Shown piece by piece: positions 35,504-47,862 of a stretch of DNA of 64,000 bases. The notes under the pieces were generated by a model that saw only the letters and a list, made by a program, of their open reading frames with translations, did not search any database and was not told the DNA's origin. Where the stretch lies: the NCBI GenBank assembly GCA_022829145.1, contig CM040758.1, positions 24,225,575 to 24,289,574 on the forward strand, in the 5' to 3' direction. The DNA is from Albula goreensis (Eukaryota > Chordata > Actinopteri > Albuliformes > Albulidae). The position numbers and the translations under genes are program-made. Each line of letters starts with the position of its first letter. The stretch's first letter is position 1.

Positions 35504-38500
35504 AGTGAGCCACCCAGCAGCTGACCCAATCTGCAAAGCACAACTGGACATAGTATCGTCCTGGGATGGCAGCATCGAGACAGCAGGGATGTGGTTGTCA
35601 CATCGCTCACCAGCGGCCCCTGCTGGACAACCTGGCACTCGCCATTTCCAACGTCTGACATCATATTCACAGGACAATGTGCACGTGCCGGCGTTCTCCT
35701 GGACTAACAGCAGAGCTTGTAGCAATGGACACTGATTGTGTGTATGACTAGGCATTCCAAAACTGGAATAAAAAGGGCGGGGGGGAGTATTTCTCAAGAA
35801 AAAAGAGAGAGAGAGAGTGGGGGAAAGATTTGGCATTTTTCCCACAGAGCAACACTGCAGCAGACTTCTTCGCTGATACCACACACTGCCATTAAAAGGG
35901 CCAGCTCTGATTAAAACCATATCTGGCCCTTTCATTGCGTTTGAGAATGTAATGATCTCATTGGCTCAGTCATCTCTCATCTTTAGCCTCAAAAAAAAAA
36001 AAACATTAAGTATGTACATGGTTTGTTAACCTTACAAAGGCTTTATCATTTGATATCCAGTTGCTGCCCACAATGAGTATATCAACCGCATATACAGTAA
36101 GATTTTTGCTTCCAAATTCCTCAGAAACCAGCTGACAATGTGTTAATCAGCCAAGGACACAGATGCAAGGTCAACTACAGAGCACTGAATGACACTTAAA
36201 AACAAATATTCAAAATGTAGTTGTGTCGTACACAACTCCAAATAAATATGATATTTTGGTACATGATTCCGGGTCCTATGAATGTACCTCTTTTCGGCAA
36301 CCATCAAAGATGCATCCAGAGTTGCATCATGAAGTCCCGGACTGTAAGCGTTACCAGTAAGACATGCAAAACCCCAGAAAATTCCAAACTTCCCCTCAGG
36401 CGGAATTTCATGCCGTTTATTTGCTGCCAAAAAGAGATGCCTTGCGAAGTTCCGCATTAAATGATGTATCCCTCTGTTTAGCAGTGAGATCAGCCCCTAA
36501 ACTCCGTATTCCTGAGCGGCTATAAATAAAGCGCCGTTTCCCTGTCATCGCGTGCCAAACATCACAAAGGCTGAGTACGGTCAGGCCGGTCGGCTTTTGA
36601 TAAAGCGACGCACAGAAACGGTCAAAAAAGACCTTTGGCTCTCATAAATCCTCCACTTTCCCTCCATCCCCCAAATTCATATGGCGACTGCCACGGCTTC
36701 GGAAATGTGAGCTTCAGCTCTAGGAAAGCAAACACTGAAGCGTTTCTCATAGGAATCCCACCGCTGCTTTTTGTGTGGCAGAAATGAAGCAAAATTGATT
36801 AGTCGAAAGCACTGATAGCCCTGTAAATCTAATGCAGTTCTATTAACCCCTTTTGTGTTTAACTCAATATGTATGAATGCAAATATTTCCTCAATACCTC
36901 CTCAAAACAATGCATAATGATGGCAAAATAGCATAGAATTTCTGGATGGTAGTTGTACATTACGCACGTTAGAATCTTTCTCGCTGGAGCTAATTATCCT
37001 TTCATACGTTACTCCTACACAGTAACATGCTCTGTGGAAGTGAAGAAATCCCCTTTGATAAACTGTAATGGAGCACATTCGGTCCCTTTTGGAGTCATAC
37101 AAGCTCAGTCAGAATTGAATTAGCTGTCAGAGTTAATTTTACTGAGAATCTGGCTTCTTGTCGATGCCAGTGCACATGCACACAGCTACGCTGCACTGGT
37201 GTGTGAGGTGTGAGGTTAGGCCGTGGGCAGCAACTCCTTCGTGATCAAACAGAGAACAGGGGGTCAGAACATACTCCCTTTCCCCCAGGATCCACACGCT
37301 CTCGGAGGCATGTGGTAAACGTATATTTTGTGAAGTTGTTATGATTTAGTCCATCTCAGCCCAACTCAATGGGCCAAAAGGTGGGAAGATAGGAACGTCA
37401 GTGAACTTTAACCTTGCACAAAATGGCTGCCAAACCATTCATATAATTGAGATGTTGTCTGATATCGAGATTGTTTACGGTTTACTCATTGGCACTGTTA
37501 TATTACAGTCCTGTGCAATGCAGGCTAAAGAGAGGTGAAATTTGTATGTAAGGTGAAATTTGTTTTCACCTGGAAGTTCAAACCCAAGAAACATGCTGAG
37601 GTGAGGAAGCTCAGTGATGAACTTGATCAGGTGCTGAGTAAGAACGAAAGGCAGTGTATCTGGTGACCCTTCAAGACCAGGAGTGAGGGCCGCAGGTGAC
37701 ACAAGTCCACCGTTTTCTGGGTTGGCCCTGACGTTTACTCTTAACTGTCTGTCACTCATTTGCTGTTCCTTTTACCATTCTACCTCCACTGCAGCAGTCA
37801 TACATCTGGTTCCTAAGATCCCAACTAATCACTGAAATTGTCAAAGAAAAATCTGCACATTATTAAGGAAAAAGGGAAATTTAGGAAAAAGTCTTACCAA
37901 AAAAAACCTTGGCCAAGAAATAAAGAATAAAGAAAGGGTAGATACATGTTCTGATAGCCAACTTTCCAGACAAAAAGGAGCTCAGCGTGATATCAAAGCT
38001 AGAAAGCTTCACATAAAAAGGGGCAAGTCCACCGAAAAAGAAGAAATCACATTACCGTGTTTTCCTTCATGTCTCGTATTAAACCGTGTAATCCGGAACC
38101 AAAGAATGTCCTCTAGCAGTCTCCATAACCCTGAGATAAATATTTAAACGATGAACCTGATAAAGTTTGATAAATCTTTGCCATGTGCTGGTCCTGGTGT
38201 CCGACGCAGTATTTTTGTTAAGGCGACAGGGTGTTTAGAGGATCGGGTTTACGCACAATACTGAGGACTGTAATGAAACAGAAAACCTTCTTTTCCAATC
38301 TCAGTGACCCCTTGTGCTGCAGATGTCGCCGGGCGGATTTCTAACACCCGCCGTGCCCGGTTCAGGACAAGTGCACGTTTCGGCAAATGAGATCTGCCAG
38401 CCATATTGGACATGGCAAAATTTCAACCAATCATGGGCAATAACACACGTGTTCTCACACTGTGCCTGAGAAGGGACACCAGGCAAGATTTGCATTCTGT

Positions 38501-39499
38501 GGCTTGGACACATAATCAGATTAACAAAGCCACAATTTATTTTATTTTTTTGCAAAATGAGATTGTTTCCTTTTACATATTTTCCAATAATTTCATCAGG
38601 AGTATTTCCACTTTTTTTGGCCCATTGGGAATAAAGTGTATGTATGTAACATTCTCCCAACCCTGGGAAAATGCGTAGAACCGCATTTTTGGCAAAACTT
38701 CTTAGGGTCAGGTCTGCTTTGATATACTTTATCCGATGAATCAAAACACACAGCTTTTTTGTTGAATCCCCTTAGTCTTCTGCTTACCCTGGCCGTCGGT
38801 TTAAGTCTGGTGCATTGGTATTACAAATATACTTCAAAACATATTTAAGCAGTAATTAAATTCTTGCATTGTGTCTGGGTGAGAGACTAAAAGCCTTTGT
38901 GTTTACCGCATGCGTAACATTAACATTTACATTTGATTGTTACACCAGTGTTTGAAATTCATGAGCTGCGTAAGGCAGTCTTTGGGCTGGACGTCCAAAC
39001 ATTAGGAACACAGTGTGCACTTGCCTACGGCTGACTTTGCAAAAACACAATTTTCCAAAAACATACATAAATGCAAACACTTGGCACCAAAACAAGAGGC
39101 TGATAGAAAAGTGATGCCCTAAGCACCATACATTTTCAGGCTCTGTGTGTTTTATGTCCAATAAAAGAGGGCATGATGAAAAAAACACCTTTCCAAAAAT
39201 AAAAATATAGGAAATTTCTATGAAAATTAGAAACACATTCCTTATAATGTATGCGTTTGAACTGTATGAAACCTCGGCTTTCATTTGACAGAATATGTCT
39301 CACGTCACAGTCCTCAATTCAACCTAAAAAGGACGTGGTGTTTTAGAAGATTCAACAAGAGGATATTTTTTACAGGTCACTAAGACTGTACATCTACAAC
39401 ACCAACACATGTTTAAAAAAAACATTATCCAAAAAATCATTTTTTTCCACATAAAATACATCATTGCTTCATTAATGAATAATGCCAAATTGTTATTTA
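35504..39499. other. Gene-free stretch
   Basis: No coding gene recognised. The area 35504-35740 is flanking sequence of the minisatellite. 36370-36730 is of mixed composition and CNE-like (TCAGGCGGAATTTCATGCCG, CCATCCCCCAAATTCATATGG). The rest is AT-rich. The minus-strand open frames at 36143-36457 and 38301-38744 show no recognisable domains. Confidence 0.45.
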
Positions 39500-39538
39500 T
39501 AATACAATGATACATATCAAAAATGTATCATTGTATTA
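39500..39538. repeat. Perfect 16-bp inverted repeat (hairpin)
   Basis: TAATACAATGATACAT and its exact reverse complement ATGTATCATTGTATTA are separated by seven bases (ATCAAAA). In RNA it would give a stable AU-rich hairpin of 39 nucleotides. It is shorter than a usual miRNA precursor. It may be a small MITE remnant. Confidence 0.7.
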
Positions 39539-40289
39539 ACCTACATAACCTACCCATTACATAAGGCAGCATAGAGATCCATTTAATCTTTGAATTTCTG
39601 CCTGCTAAGACCGCACCACGGTTTAATTTCTCCAGGAAATGAATGCATTAAAGATGTTTAGTCATGTGGAAGTATCTGAAATAATACCCCTGCAACCAGT
39701 GGCTGCAAAAAAGCTAATAGCCGAATATAATTGAAAATAACTACATTATAAAAAAATGTAGTAAAATAATACTAGTTTAAATGAACCAATACAGTGAATA
39801 GTTATTGTGTTACTCAATAGATTACAGTGAATAAGCTGCATGCATGATTCAGAATGGATATTGCATTTCATTTCAGCAAGTTTCTGGTGTCCTGCCAAGC
39901 TCAGATTTCAAGGACATATCAGTTATTAAACGACAGCTATACATTTCAGAATGCCTTCAGAAATTATGTCATTGCGCATTTTTGTAGATTGAGGAACTGG
40001 TGAAAGTTTGCACAGTCAATCCAAGGAAACATAAACATATTGATAGTCATGATATGTCAAATAATTTAGAGGAAGACTGCAGTACCTGAAATTTTGCCAT
40101 TCATAGATCTCTTAGATCTTAATATCTTCTGACCCAGGTGGGTTGTAATGGATCGTTTAGCACAGCTGAGTTCATGGTTTACTCTCCTCACAGAAACAGC
40201 ATGCTCACAAGCTTTCAGTTACCAAGTTTGGCCAGTTAAAAATGAATTGGCCCAATTCAATGTTGCATTTCTAAATTACTGTGCCCTGG

Positions 40290-40600
40290 TGCCTGTTTGG
40301 TTTTTTAAAAAATGCCCTGGAAGTCTACATTCAAGAAAACATGGTGAATTGTCCTCTTGGATGCCCTTCCAGTGGGGAAAACGCGATAAAGAGAGTTGCC
40401 CTGTGAGAAAATGTGATAAAATGCCCTTCCATTGGAGAACACATGATTAAGTGCCCTCTAGAGTTGCCCTATGTATGAGAAAATGTGATAAAATGCCCTT
40501 CCATTGGAGAACACATGATTAAGTGCCCTCTAGAGTTGCCCTATGTATGTGGAAATGTAATAAAGTACCCTCCTGGGTGCCCCTTGATGATGTGCCCTCT
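40290..40600 (+). repeat. 72-bp tandem repeat with TGCCCT motifs
   Basis: GAGAAAATGTGATAAAATGC at 40405 recurs at 40477 and, altered, at 40549, giving a 72-base period. The first two copies are nearly identical; TGCCCT or TACCCT occurs about every 20-35 bases. Diverged copies extend upstream to about 40290 and downstream to about 40610. The array lies within what looks like a larger dispersed repeat ending CACCACTGCTG near 40708, but I cannot name it. Confidence 0.8.
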
Positions 40601-43600
40601 ATGTGCCCACGTGCATTGTGGGTAGTGGGCCCCCATGGCATGCAGTAGGTGCCTTTTTATTTATTTTTTTGCCCCTGCCCCTCAGACAGCCTAAACACAC
40701 CACTGCTGTTGTGATTCTCCATATACCTTTATTGCCGGATGACTTCGGAAGGCTCCAGAAGTTACAATGTTTGTGATGTCACAAGGCGTCCGGAATGCAG
40801 CCAGAAGGAACACCAGGTCAGCCTCACGCTGTCCAAGCCCTTTTTTTCACTGTCAGAATATATCATGGCTTTGAACTTGGGCTTCAGCGTTTGGCAAGAA
40901 AACTTAAAACAGTTGTGAAAAGCCCCTGTGAAATGGGGTGAGGCTTTTTGCTCCACTAAGGAGGACAGAACATCAGGAGTTCATAACGCTGTGCGGAGTT
41001 TCGATGAAGTCTGCGATTTATCAAGACTTTAAAAGCAAATCAACACATGCATGCACGTATACGCTGTTCATTCACACATTAGAACTGACAAAGCAGGTAC
41101 AATAAATATATACTCGTACACACAGCATACATGCATACTATTTGCTGCTACATCTAATCAAGCCATTTTGTTTAAAATAAAACAATGAGCAATGTAAAAC
41201 AGCAGTGCATGCTAATACATGGTAAAATACAATATCCCTGTTAATGGTTACAGTAAAAAGTGTAGGTTTTGTCATCATAAGTATAAATGCAATTTTTATT
41301 TAGTTAGCTATTTAATGATTGATTTTTTGATTGGGCGAGTAGCACAGACAACTGTAGCACCGAAAGGATAAGTGGAAATTAGCTTAATATTTGCTCCTAC
41401 ATGGGCTTTTTAAGAAAAAACAAAAACAAAATAGGATCTACTTTATTTGACAATTACAGCATAATATAGTGTGCTTAACTTAAGACATTGCAATAGCTTC
41501 CAACAGTGCGTTGTTATTTCCAAGTCGCGATCAGTTATCTTCAAGCCACTGTGTGTGAAATTCCATAACTGCATCTTAAGCTGTGGCGTTCCTAATTTTA
41601 AACAGAAACAACGCGTGTTAATTTACAGCATCACAGCGGCTAAGCTCGCCACAAAACCCACAGCTCCACTTACAAGACGGTTACATCACGGCTTCGGCTC
41701 CCGACGTGTTGCCTCGGCGCCAGTGCGCGGCGCTCGTCACAGATACCCTTTGATGTGGGACGCATCCCCGCAACAACGCCTGCGCCCGAAGAATATGGCT
41801 GACAGGTGCTTAGCCCGTCTTCCCTTCGGGTAATTATGAACCGCCCGCGTCGGCTACGGCTCATTTGTTCAGTTTGACTCGTTCGCTAGGCAAGCTCGCA
41901 CGCTGCTTACGTAACTCACGCTGAGCGTGGCCCCGCTGGATGTTTACAGACACAGTTAAGGCTAATGGGACACTCAGGCGTTGCATTCCAGTACTGCTTT
42001 TAGTGAACACCCAGTTTTTGGAGGTCTATAAAGTGGAGTATTTCCTCACCTTTGAGAAGAGCTATGTAGCCATTCTCTTAGCTTTTTAGCCATTGTGCTA
42101 ATGCAGCTAGCATTGCTTCCGGAGATGCCAAGACATACCGTATGGGAAGACATGAGGAGGTATCGGCGAGGAGTTTTGACTCAGGATAAGCAGACAAAAG
42201 GCCTTCATTACCAAAATGTAGGTCTATACTACAGTCATGGGTGCATTGGCGGTACCCCACAGTAATAAATACCTTTATTACCTTTTAATAACTAATCATA
42301 TAGCATCTATAATGAAAAGTGCTTTAAAATAAAGAATGAAAACAACACGGCAGAAATTACTTTAAAAAAATAACAGAATAAATACATCATCAAGAAGCAG
42401 TTCCAGCTTTTAAATATTTCTTTTGTTAAATTAAAAGTTAGTTTTAACAGTTGACAGAATCAGACTGCCCCCCACAAGAGTAAGACTTGTCTGTCTGAAT
42501 GAAATACTCCATGAGCTCGGCCCACCTCCCAGATTCAGCTCGCAGGCCCTTTAATGCCATTGTCTCATGCAGGCTTTGGTGCACCTGCGGAAGGCCGCCG
42601 CGCAGGAAATGAGTAATAAAACCCACCGAGGACGAGCCAGACCCATTAACTACACCCACTGTCCGTACTCAAGACATTAGGACTGTCAACGAGAACATCG
42701 GTCGATTTGCGAAAATAATTACGGCCATTTATTTACGTGGAAGCTCTGCGCTTGGAATCTGGGATCTGTTGACAGGGAGGTAAGACGGCGACGACTCCTT
42801 TTCAAAACAATTTAATTCAAACCTCATTACTTCACTTGGCACATGAGGTATATTTAAAACATGTGTAGTGCTCATCTCACTGTGAGCAGGGAGGACTTGG
42901 CAGGAGGGCTTCCAGAACAACAAAGCCCTACTCTTCTTATCAAAGGCTAATTTTACGATTGTACCGTTGTCGCGATCGTTTACTGCAGGTTTATTTGCGC
43001 ACGCACAAATCTGCATCGACACCCTCCAAACTTGGGGCAGGAAATGATCACTGTCTCTTGAAGAGAGGCCCCTAAAAAGTCTTAGTTACAGGCACTATAA
43101 TGGAAATGTTCATGAGAATACTTTCTATTCTTTTTTTCGTAGCAACTTGCATTAATTTGACCATCTTAGGCTGAAGACGCTTGTTTTAGGTGTTGATGAG
43201 AGAGTCTAGATAACTAAATTGTAAACCGTGGTTCAAACCATTGTTACCTCAGTAATGGTCTTGCTGACAGCGCTTCACAGTTCTGTCATAGGTAAGATGC
43301 CAAGGAAAGCAAGCTTCATCCACTACAAGCAGAAGATAAGTTACAGGATAAGTACATCGGTACAAAGATAGAATGTAGGACCCCCTAGGATGAAAGTTCT
43401 CTTTCTTACAGGGTGTATCTTTCTTTATGGGGGGTCCTGGACTCCCCCCACCCATTCCGTACCTCGTGCCCAGTATTCACAGAATTCTTTGCACGAAGAG
43501 TACGAACGGGGGTCCATCTCGTGTGTCTCTCCTTGTTCCTGTCTCTAATTGTTTGCTCTGTTTCTCATTTCCCCGGCTGAAATCTGAGCGAGGATGGGGG

Positions 43601-44724
43601 GGAGCCCGGATTCGTGGTGGTATGCATCCCAAACCAACCATTCAGTGTTAGTTATCTTTCTTTCTGCGAACGCTGACACGGCCAATTTCTCTCACCGTCC
43701 AAGTGGAGGCTGTAATTCATGTGACATGTTGGGACGCAGTCGTCCCGGTTTTAGTGTGCATGTCTCTCAAACACACATACGACACCACAGCCATTGCGTT
43801 CTCTTCCAGCACTCCAGTTAGAGAACATTTCACTGCTCTTGCATGTCTCACCCTATTTTAGACCCTCTTGTTTACATTTTTTAAGTCAGGGTTTTCCCTG
43901 TAAAATACAACACTGATTCTTTTGATTGACTCATCGAACTGCCTGCTAAGCGGTTACTTTCTTCGTTCATTTCAGCAAGTGCTATCCTTGTAATATTTAG
44001 TAAGTCCCAAAAAAGGCAACACTGTTATTTGTTTTGTCCGAAACAAGGATTATGAATTATGTCAGGGGATTGAATGAGGTTCCATAATTGCGCAGTTCTG
44101 GACTCTGTGGCCCGGACATAATCAAGCAAACTTAGGGCCAAATCCACTCAAATGTACAAAGAAGTGCAAATGGCCAGAAAGAGACTATTAGAACAAAAAG
44201 AGCACATTCCAACGGAATGTGAGCATGTCATAAATAAAAAATAAAAAAGAACATACTCAAAGGAATATATGTAGTAACATCAAGCTGGTTTTGACTGAAC
44301 TGCTTTTGCCCTGAAAGAAACAAAGTGTGTTTAATTGTGTCCCAGACTTTGTGCTTCCCCTCATTTAAAATACATATTTGGAATGTTGGACATCTTGTGT
44401 CTCAGAGTAGGGGAGCGTGTTTCTTCACTTTTGTCAGTAATAATAAAAAAAAAAAAAAACCCAGAGAATGCCAGATGTCTTTTTCTGCAGCACATACAAA
44501 TAGTGCAAGTGCAGAAAAGGGGGTCAGAGCCCATTTGCCTTTTAGAGACAAACAGCTGATCTCCTCAGAACATCAAGCGAGGGAGTGATGACAACTTTAC
44601 TTTTCGCCAGACAATTTTAAGCTTTAAAGCAAAGCTGGGCGCTATTGTCTGGAGTTTCAGAAAACGATACCATCCCTAACCACAGGTGAACGCGTATGAG
44701 GCGCCCTCAGAACTCTGCTTTATA
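40601..44724. other. Gene-free stretch including a CpG island
   Basis: No coding gene recognised. It contains the CpG island at 41640-41950. The block 42440-43030 is of mixed composition with CNE-like features (TTTACGATTG, CGATCGTTTACTGC). A short hairpin GGGGGGTCCTGGACTCCCCCC lies at about 43429-43449. Confidence 0.45.
41640..41950. promoter_or_regulatory. CpG island with a CRE/bZIP-like palindrome
   Basis: About 33 CpG dinucleotides in roughly 300 bases, for example CTCGGCGCCAGTGCGCGGCG and ACCGCCCGCGTCGGCTACGG, with CpG-poor flanks on both sides. A palindromic TTACGTAA lies at about 41907-41914. No TATA box or confident first exon. Open frames of 120 codons (plus) and 64 codons (minus) are expected in such composition. 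It could be the promoter of an unannotated transcript, an orphan CpG island, or an unmethylated enhancer. Confidence 0.4.
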
Positions 44725-44857
44725 GCCAGCAGCACATGGGTGAGTAGCTGACCGAATCTGTTTGGATATTTATCTGTGGATTGCCTGAGAAAGACAACAG
44801 ACGGATAAATAACCAAACAGACTATGTTCTGTTACAGTACCCACTTCTCATACTGGC
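44725..44857. mobile_element. Palindromic MITE-like element
   Basis: ATCTGTTTGGATATTTATCT (from about 44756) and the segment at about 44798-44822 are inverted copies: reversed, the latter reads GTCTGTTTGGTTATTTATCC. Pairing continues outward, GGGTGAGTAGCTG against GGGTACTGTAACAG, and to GCCAGCA against GCCAGTA at the outer edges. The loop is about 17-20 bases. No coding capacity. It is distinct from the CCAAT family. Confidence 0.65.
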
Positions 44858-45730
44858 ATGCAGTATTTGCATATTGTGATGTAACTGGCCACTGAGTACT
44901 TAACCTGCTTTGACTTCATGTTAATCTCTTCAATGGGCAACTCTAAACATGAACACCAATCAGAGCTTGTTCATTTATATCAAACCTTCAAACGGCCGAA
45001 CCAACATTCCACAGTGAATGAGAGCTAGGCTAGCGATTACGGTCCCCAGACACAAAAGAAAAACGGGAAAAAGAGTTAGAAATGAGATATTTTATGCTCT
45101 AAAACATTTTTGATTCACCAGGGATGAGTAGATCCATCCAACAGAGGCAATACAAGAGTCCCTCTTCAGCGACACGGGCAACAGGGAATTCTCCAGGCTG
45201 ACGAGAATTAGACCTGACCAGGCTTAGCACATGTCAGCACTCACATTAGCGATTGGTGACATTTAAACAGTTCTTCATTCTGTCTCTTTCTTCTCCCTCT
45301 TTTTTTCCTCCCCTGAAATATATTTTGTGTTTCCTCGCAGTAGTACATTCTATAAGGGACTGTTAGGACAAAAATGTAAAACAATGAAAACATACATTTA
45401 CAATAGAGGACATTAGTGACGGTTGATGAAGCCGCATTAGTATTACAGACAAAGGGTACAAAGAAAGTTCATAGTTGAGGTCAGATGCTTTTTTTAGAGA
45501 GGCCGAGGTGGGAATATTGCCTCCATTGTTGGATCCTGTATTCCCATCATTAACTGCAACTGTCTTCTAATTAGACATTAAAGGGTCAAAAAATGTGCTG
45601 TTTTTCCGTCCTTAACCCTTTGTGGAAAAGGCCTCGAAGGGGGCAGACGAAATCATTGGGGTGGTCGCTCGATCTGCATTGGCACCGTCTTGAAGGGAAC
45701 CCAAAGCAAATGATATGTCTTGCTCACCCT

Positions 45731-45823
45731 GATGTTTTTTTACAGCTAGATTTTACATCCTGTAGTTTCAGATGGTGTTCAACAATGACCCGGCATTGAA
45801 AATGGACATGTCAGTGAAAGTAT
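45731..45823 (+). repeat. Dispersed repeat R1, copy C
   Basis: Shares with 34581-34666 the ordered blocks GATGTTTT, CAGC.AGA, CCTGTAGTTT, CAATGACCC or CAATAACCC, TGAAAATGGACATGTC and GTGAAAGTAT, with similar spacing; the middle also matches 24669-24724. It ends within three bases of the mariner-type element, so the transposon probably inserted into or beside this copy. Type is unresolved: there is no inverted repeat and no clear tRNA promoter, and a SINE tail is possible. Confidence 0.65.
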
Positions 45824-45827
45824 TATA

Positions 45828-46040
45828 CGAGGTGCAGCTACTAAATAATGAGACAGATGAGACCATTTTTACGACACGTCAGAAAAACACGTCTACATCA
45901 AGCGATGTGTAACAGCGAACTGAAGATGTGAGCGGATTGAAACTTTCAGGGGTTGATCAATGTGTACCACGTGGTTCGAGCATGCGCGCCGTGGTTCGAC
46001 TTACACAAGCACAGTCTCTTTATTTAATAGCCACACCTCG
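45828..46040. mobile_element. Mariner-type MITE with TA target duplication
   Basis: The left terminus reads CGAGGTGCAGCTACTAAATA and the reverse complement of the right terminus reads CGAGGTGTGGCTATTAAATA; the match continues ATGAGAC against AAGAGAC. Both ends are flanked by TA (45826-45827 and 46041-46042), the target site of Tc1/mariner transposases. At 213 bp it is far shorter than a full mariner (about 1.3 kb) and has no transposase frame, so it is non-autonomous. Confidence 0.85.
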
Positions 46041-46164
46041 TATAGCCATATGAAACGATTTCACGCATGCCATGACCAATGCTGTTGCATATATTACAGA
46101 TGAAAAAAAGCTTAGACGGGCTACTGTTAATGAGGTGGACTTTGTAATACCTTTCTGCGAATGA

Positions 46165-46350
46165 CAGAGGACTGAGGTTTCATGAACCCTCTGCGTGTCG
46201 ACCTGTCCTCAGCTGTCAATCGCTGACTTGCATGAACCAATCAAAATGACTTTTTCTCTCCATCGCTCTGAACGGTCATTGGTCCAAATCAACAAGTCGC
46301 TGATACTGGATGGTAGCTCCTCCCATTTTTGGTTTGATGAGACTTCATGC
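46165..46350. mobile_element. CCAAT palindromic MITE, copy 3
   Basis: Left arm has CAATCGCTGACTTGCATGAA followed by CCAATCAAAATGAC. The reverse complement of the right arm has TATCAGCGACTTGTTGATTT followed by GGACCAATGACCG. GGGAGGAGCTACCATCC lies in the right arm (reverse strand) as in other members. Outer ends are more eroded than in copies 1 and 2. It lies 125 bases downstream of the mariner-type element. Confidence 0.65.
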
Positions 46351-47687
46351 TGTCAGCGATGCTTGCCGTGCTTCACTGTACGAAACACACACTCAACGCA
46401 CACAGTGGATGGCAGGAGTCGGTGGAAAGGTCACAGGAAAGCTGTATACCAGTCTCACCCTTCAGAGAAAAAACTAAAATTTATATAAAACATTTGGGAA
46501 GATTGATGCCAAGTATTTCAGCTTTGAAATAATAACAAACAGAAGGATAACAATCACTTCCAGATTCTTTCCAGATCAAACATGAGCACCAAGACTGGAA
46601 GAAGAAAATATTTTGTAATTGACTCATCATATGATATAAATTCGAAACACACTCTTTTATGATGTCATAAAGAGGGTTGGGGGAGGAGGGATTTCCACTG
46701 AACAATGCAATCAAATCCCATAGACCCATGGAATAAATGATTGTGCTCATTCGTGCGTGAAATCCCTTTCTTCCCCTTAAAGCCAAGCCTTTCTGACATT
46801 TCAAGTGCTCATGAATAGAGATCATAAAACCAAAACATGCTATTTGATGGGTGGCGCTTTGTAATTTTGTTGATATTGAGCTTACAATGAAGAGCACGCC
46901 CCCAGTGCAATATGTGGAAACTCAGGTGTGGTCTTCCCTTTGAGTATACATTTTCTTTTCCCTTTTAAATTTTTATTTCCTCCCAAATTGGAAAGCCCGG
47001 CTGTACTCGAAGCCAATCTCCTCGCTGCAGCCTCCTCGGTCCAGGAGAGCGCAGACAAGCGTAGCTCTACTCCAAAAACATGATGTCAACCACTGCTTCT
47101 CCTCACTCGGCACCGAAGCTTGCACAGACGTTGAGCTGGAGGATGGCGTTGCGCCTGTAGCTTGTACAGGTGCCCGTTGGAACAGTGGCGGTCGCCGGTG
47201 CGCAGTGAGACTGATATTCTGCTGACTGAAATCCCTTTCGTTCCCGGGTGACTCTGACCTCTGACCCCTGGCTAGCTGACCCCTATGAAGCTGCCAGCCA
47301 CTACTGGCCCCAGCACAATCCAGCACCAGACTGAGGTGTCCAGTCCACACACTGGAGCCTTACTGTTGGACTCCAGTCCTGGAGAGCCCGTTTCTGCTGG
47401 GTGTCTTTCATTTTTGGTGTGCTGCAGTACCTGCGTACTCACATTTGACGTGCCAACAACTTCAATAACAGCTCATAACTTCCAGACGCTGCGGCCCTCT
47501 GGATCTTGACCACAGAATCCTGTTCCCCGCCCTGAAACCGTGTCTTAACAGGTATGAACAACCCAGCAGCTCCTCATACATATTTCCATCAATATTTAAA
47601 GTGTGACATATATTTTTATAAATATTTAAATTTTGACATGTATTTCTACAAATATTCTTTTGATCAGCCCCAAAGTTAGTGCTGCTG
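46351..47687. other. Gene-free sequence
   Basis: No coding gene recognised. The minus-strand open frame at 46973-47350 is Ser/Arg-rich and has no domain I recognise. 47575-47665 is AT-rich with repeated ATTTTTATAAATATTTAAA-like phrases. Confidence 0.45.
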
Positions 47688-47862
47688 CAGTGAGGTTTTC
47701 ACAGAACAAAAAATGGGAGGAGCTTCCATATATTACCAGTGATTCTATGATTTGAACCAATGACTGGACTAGCTATGGAGACATAAACAAGTTTGATTGG
47801 TCCAGTGACTCATAACTTACTGTGGCCCCACCCTAACTGAGCTCATTAGCCCTCATTCCTCC
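47688..47862. mobile_element. CCAAT palindromic MITE, copy 4
   Basis: Left arm: AATGGGAGGAGCTTCCATAT, then CAGTGATTCTATGATTTGAA, then CCAATGAC. Reverse complement of right arm: GGTGGGGCCACAGTAAGTTA, then GAGTCACTGGACCAATCAAAC. The right terminus CATTCCTCCATGATTA is almost the same as that of copy 1 (CATTCCTCCATCATTA), which fixes the family end. Confidence 0.75.

Noticed and set aside
34732..35935. Long open frames (312 and 358 codons on minus, 202 on plus)
   Set aside because: They are produced by the 48-bp minisatellite, whose period is divisible by three. Frames are open on both strands at once and the translations are pure repeats, with no splice or promoter context.
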